A stretch of 17,247 nt of DNA, taken from NCBI GenBank assembly GCA_964390365.1, contig CAYMHW010000050.1:1-17247 (forward strand), given 5' to 3'. The translations under genes and the position numbers were made by a program. Below, piece by piece: positions 16,581 through 17,247 of this stretch. Below the pieces are notes generated by a model. It saw only the letters and a program-made list of their open reading frames with translations. It was not told the origin of the DNA and made no database searches. Origin of the DNA: JALQTD01 sp964390365 (GTDB lineage: Bacteria > Bacteroidota > Bacteroidia > Flavobacteriales_D > Sanyastnellaceae). Positions within the stretch are counted from its first letter, which is position 1. Each line of letters begins with the position of its first letter.

Positions 16581-17247
16581 TCAGATTTCCCGGTTCACCC
16601 CGTGCCGCCTCGCCTCGCGCCACCGCCCCGCCGTGTAATCCGGCACTTCCACCCGCGCCGAGCCCGCCGCCACCGACTGCTCGGAAAGCGCCCCCACCGC
16701 AGACCACAACACCCCGTCGTACACGTTCAAGTCCAGCGCCACCCCCTCGTTCAAGCACCGGATCAACCGGTACATCATCACGAAGTCCATGCCCCCGTGC
16801 CCCTGCTCGTGCTCCGCAGCTAACGCCTGCAACCGCGTCCACAACGGATGCGCATACCGATCCCGCATCTCCGCCGATGCCCCCTCATCCAGCCACCCGT
16901 GCCAATCCCACGTCGGCCCGTGGTCCACGTACAACCGCGACGGGTACCCGTAATGCACGGCCTTCGACCCGATGACCTTGTTCAGCCGGTTGTAAGGCCG
17001 GCCCACGTGCGTGTCGAATTGCAGCATGATCGACTTGCCCGACGCCGTGCCGATGAGCGTCGTGTTCACGTCCCCGCACTTCACCGCCGAAGCCATCGCC
17101 TGCAGGCCCACGTCTGAAGAAGCCGCCAACGCCTCGCTCAGCGCCGCCTCCCGCGAACTCATCGATACCAGGTGCGTCAGCGTGTCGCCGCGCCGGATGT
17201 CGAAGTACATGCACACTGGCCCCAGCCCGTGCGTCGTGTACAGGTTC
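16581..17247 (-). CDS. GH109-like Gfo/Idh/MocA family protein, C-terminal part (5' end beyond the right window edge)
   Basis: About 222 codons are visible, open to the window edge; the N-terminal NAD-binding Rossmann domain lies outside. The visible part begins NLYTTHGLGPVCMYFDI and ends with HGGMDFVMMYRLIRCLNEG, LDLNVYDGVLWSAVGALSEQSV and VPDYTAGRW. These segments match the C-terminal half of family 109 glycosidases, which use a bound NAD in a redox-assisted hydrolysis of alpha-N-acetylgalactosaminide-type linkages; many relatives have untested substrates. A GTG at 17216 is not the true start, because the frame and the family similarity continue upstream of it. It is the first visible gene of the leftward operon, 4 bp before the small secreted protein. 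Whether it acts on a cell-surface glycan is unknown. Codons in this part end mostly in G. Confidence 0.88.
   Translation of the reverse strand, partial: NLYTTHGLGPVCMYFDIRRGDTLTHLVSMSSREAALSEALAASSDVGLQAMASAVKCGDVNTTLIGTASGKSIMLQFDTHVGRPYNRLNKVIGSKAVHYGYPSRLYVDHGPTWDWHGWLDEGASAEMRDRYAHPLWTRLQALAAEHEQGHGGMDFVMMYRLIRCLNEGVALDLNVYDGVLWSAVGALSEQSVAAGSARVEVPDYTAGRWREARRHGVNREI

Overview
The window looks like chromosomal DNA of a high-GC member of the Bacteroidota, probably a marine Flavobacteriia-like lineage. The reasons are the CNY / D-x-D-x-D-G cysteine-rich repeats typical of secreted proteins in that phylum, the lack of Shine-Dalgarno sequences, a TAnnTTTG-type promoter box, and a GH109-like oxidoreductase-fold gene. 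This is inferred from gene content; no rRNA or other marker is present. I saw no tRNA, rRNA, CRISPR array, integrase or transposase.

Left part (1-1996): two conserved housekeeping genes diverge from a 63-bp spacer. mnmE (tRNA modification GTPase) reads leftward and is cut by the window edge. sucD (succinyl-CoA synthetase alpha subunit) reads rightward and ends at a strong intrinsic terminator. The spacer holds a perfect palindrome.

Middle (1997-13876): after a relatively AT-rich 277-bp spacer, two giant secreted paralogues (1957 and 1907 aa) lie in tandem, 5 nt apart. Both share one architecture: signal peptide, about 15 cysteine/aspartate-rich CNY-TSP3-like modules, a long beta-repeat fibre region, a domain resembling self-cleaving chaperone domains of phage-type fibres (Peptidase_G2/S74-like, by recollection of the family), and a helical C-terminus. 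Their Cys-rich regions contain a block of 2147 bp that appears identical in both genes, with abrupt edges, while the flanks have clearly diverged. Recent gene conversion is the simplest reading. This is the most unusual part of the window.

Right part (13879-17247): a compact leftward gene set meets the second giant gene tail to tail with only 2 bp between stops. In reading order it contains the C-terminal part of a GH109-like Gfo/Idh/MocA protein, a small secreted protein of unknown function, a membrane-anchored SGNH-like protein, and an MBOAT O-acyltransferase coupled to it by TGATG. The last two resemble the acyl-transfer pairs that O-acetylate exported polysaccharides. Together the window suggests cell-surface construction, with a fibre pair beside a glycan-modification operon, but no direct functional link between them is shown.
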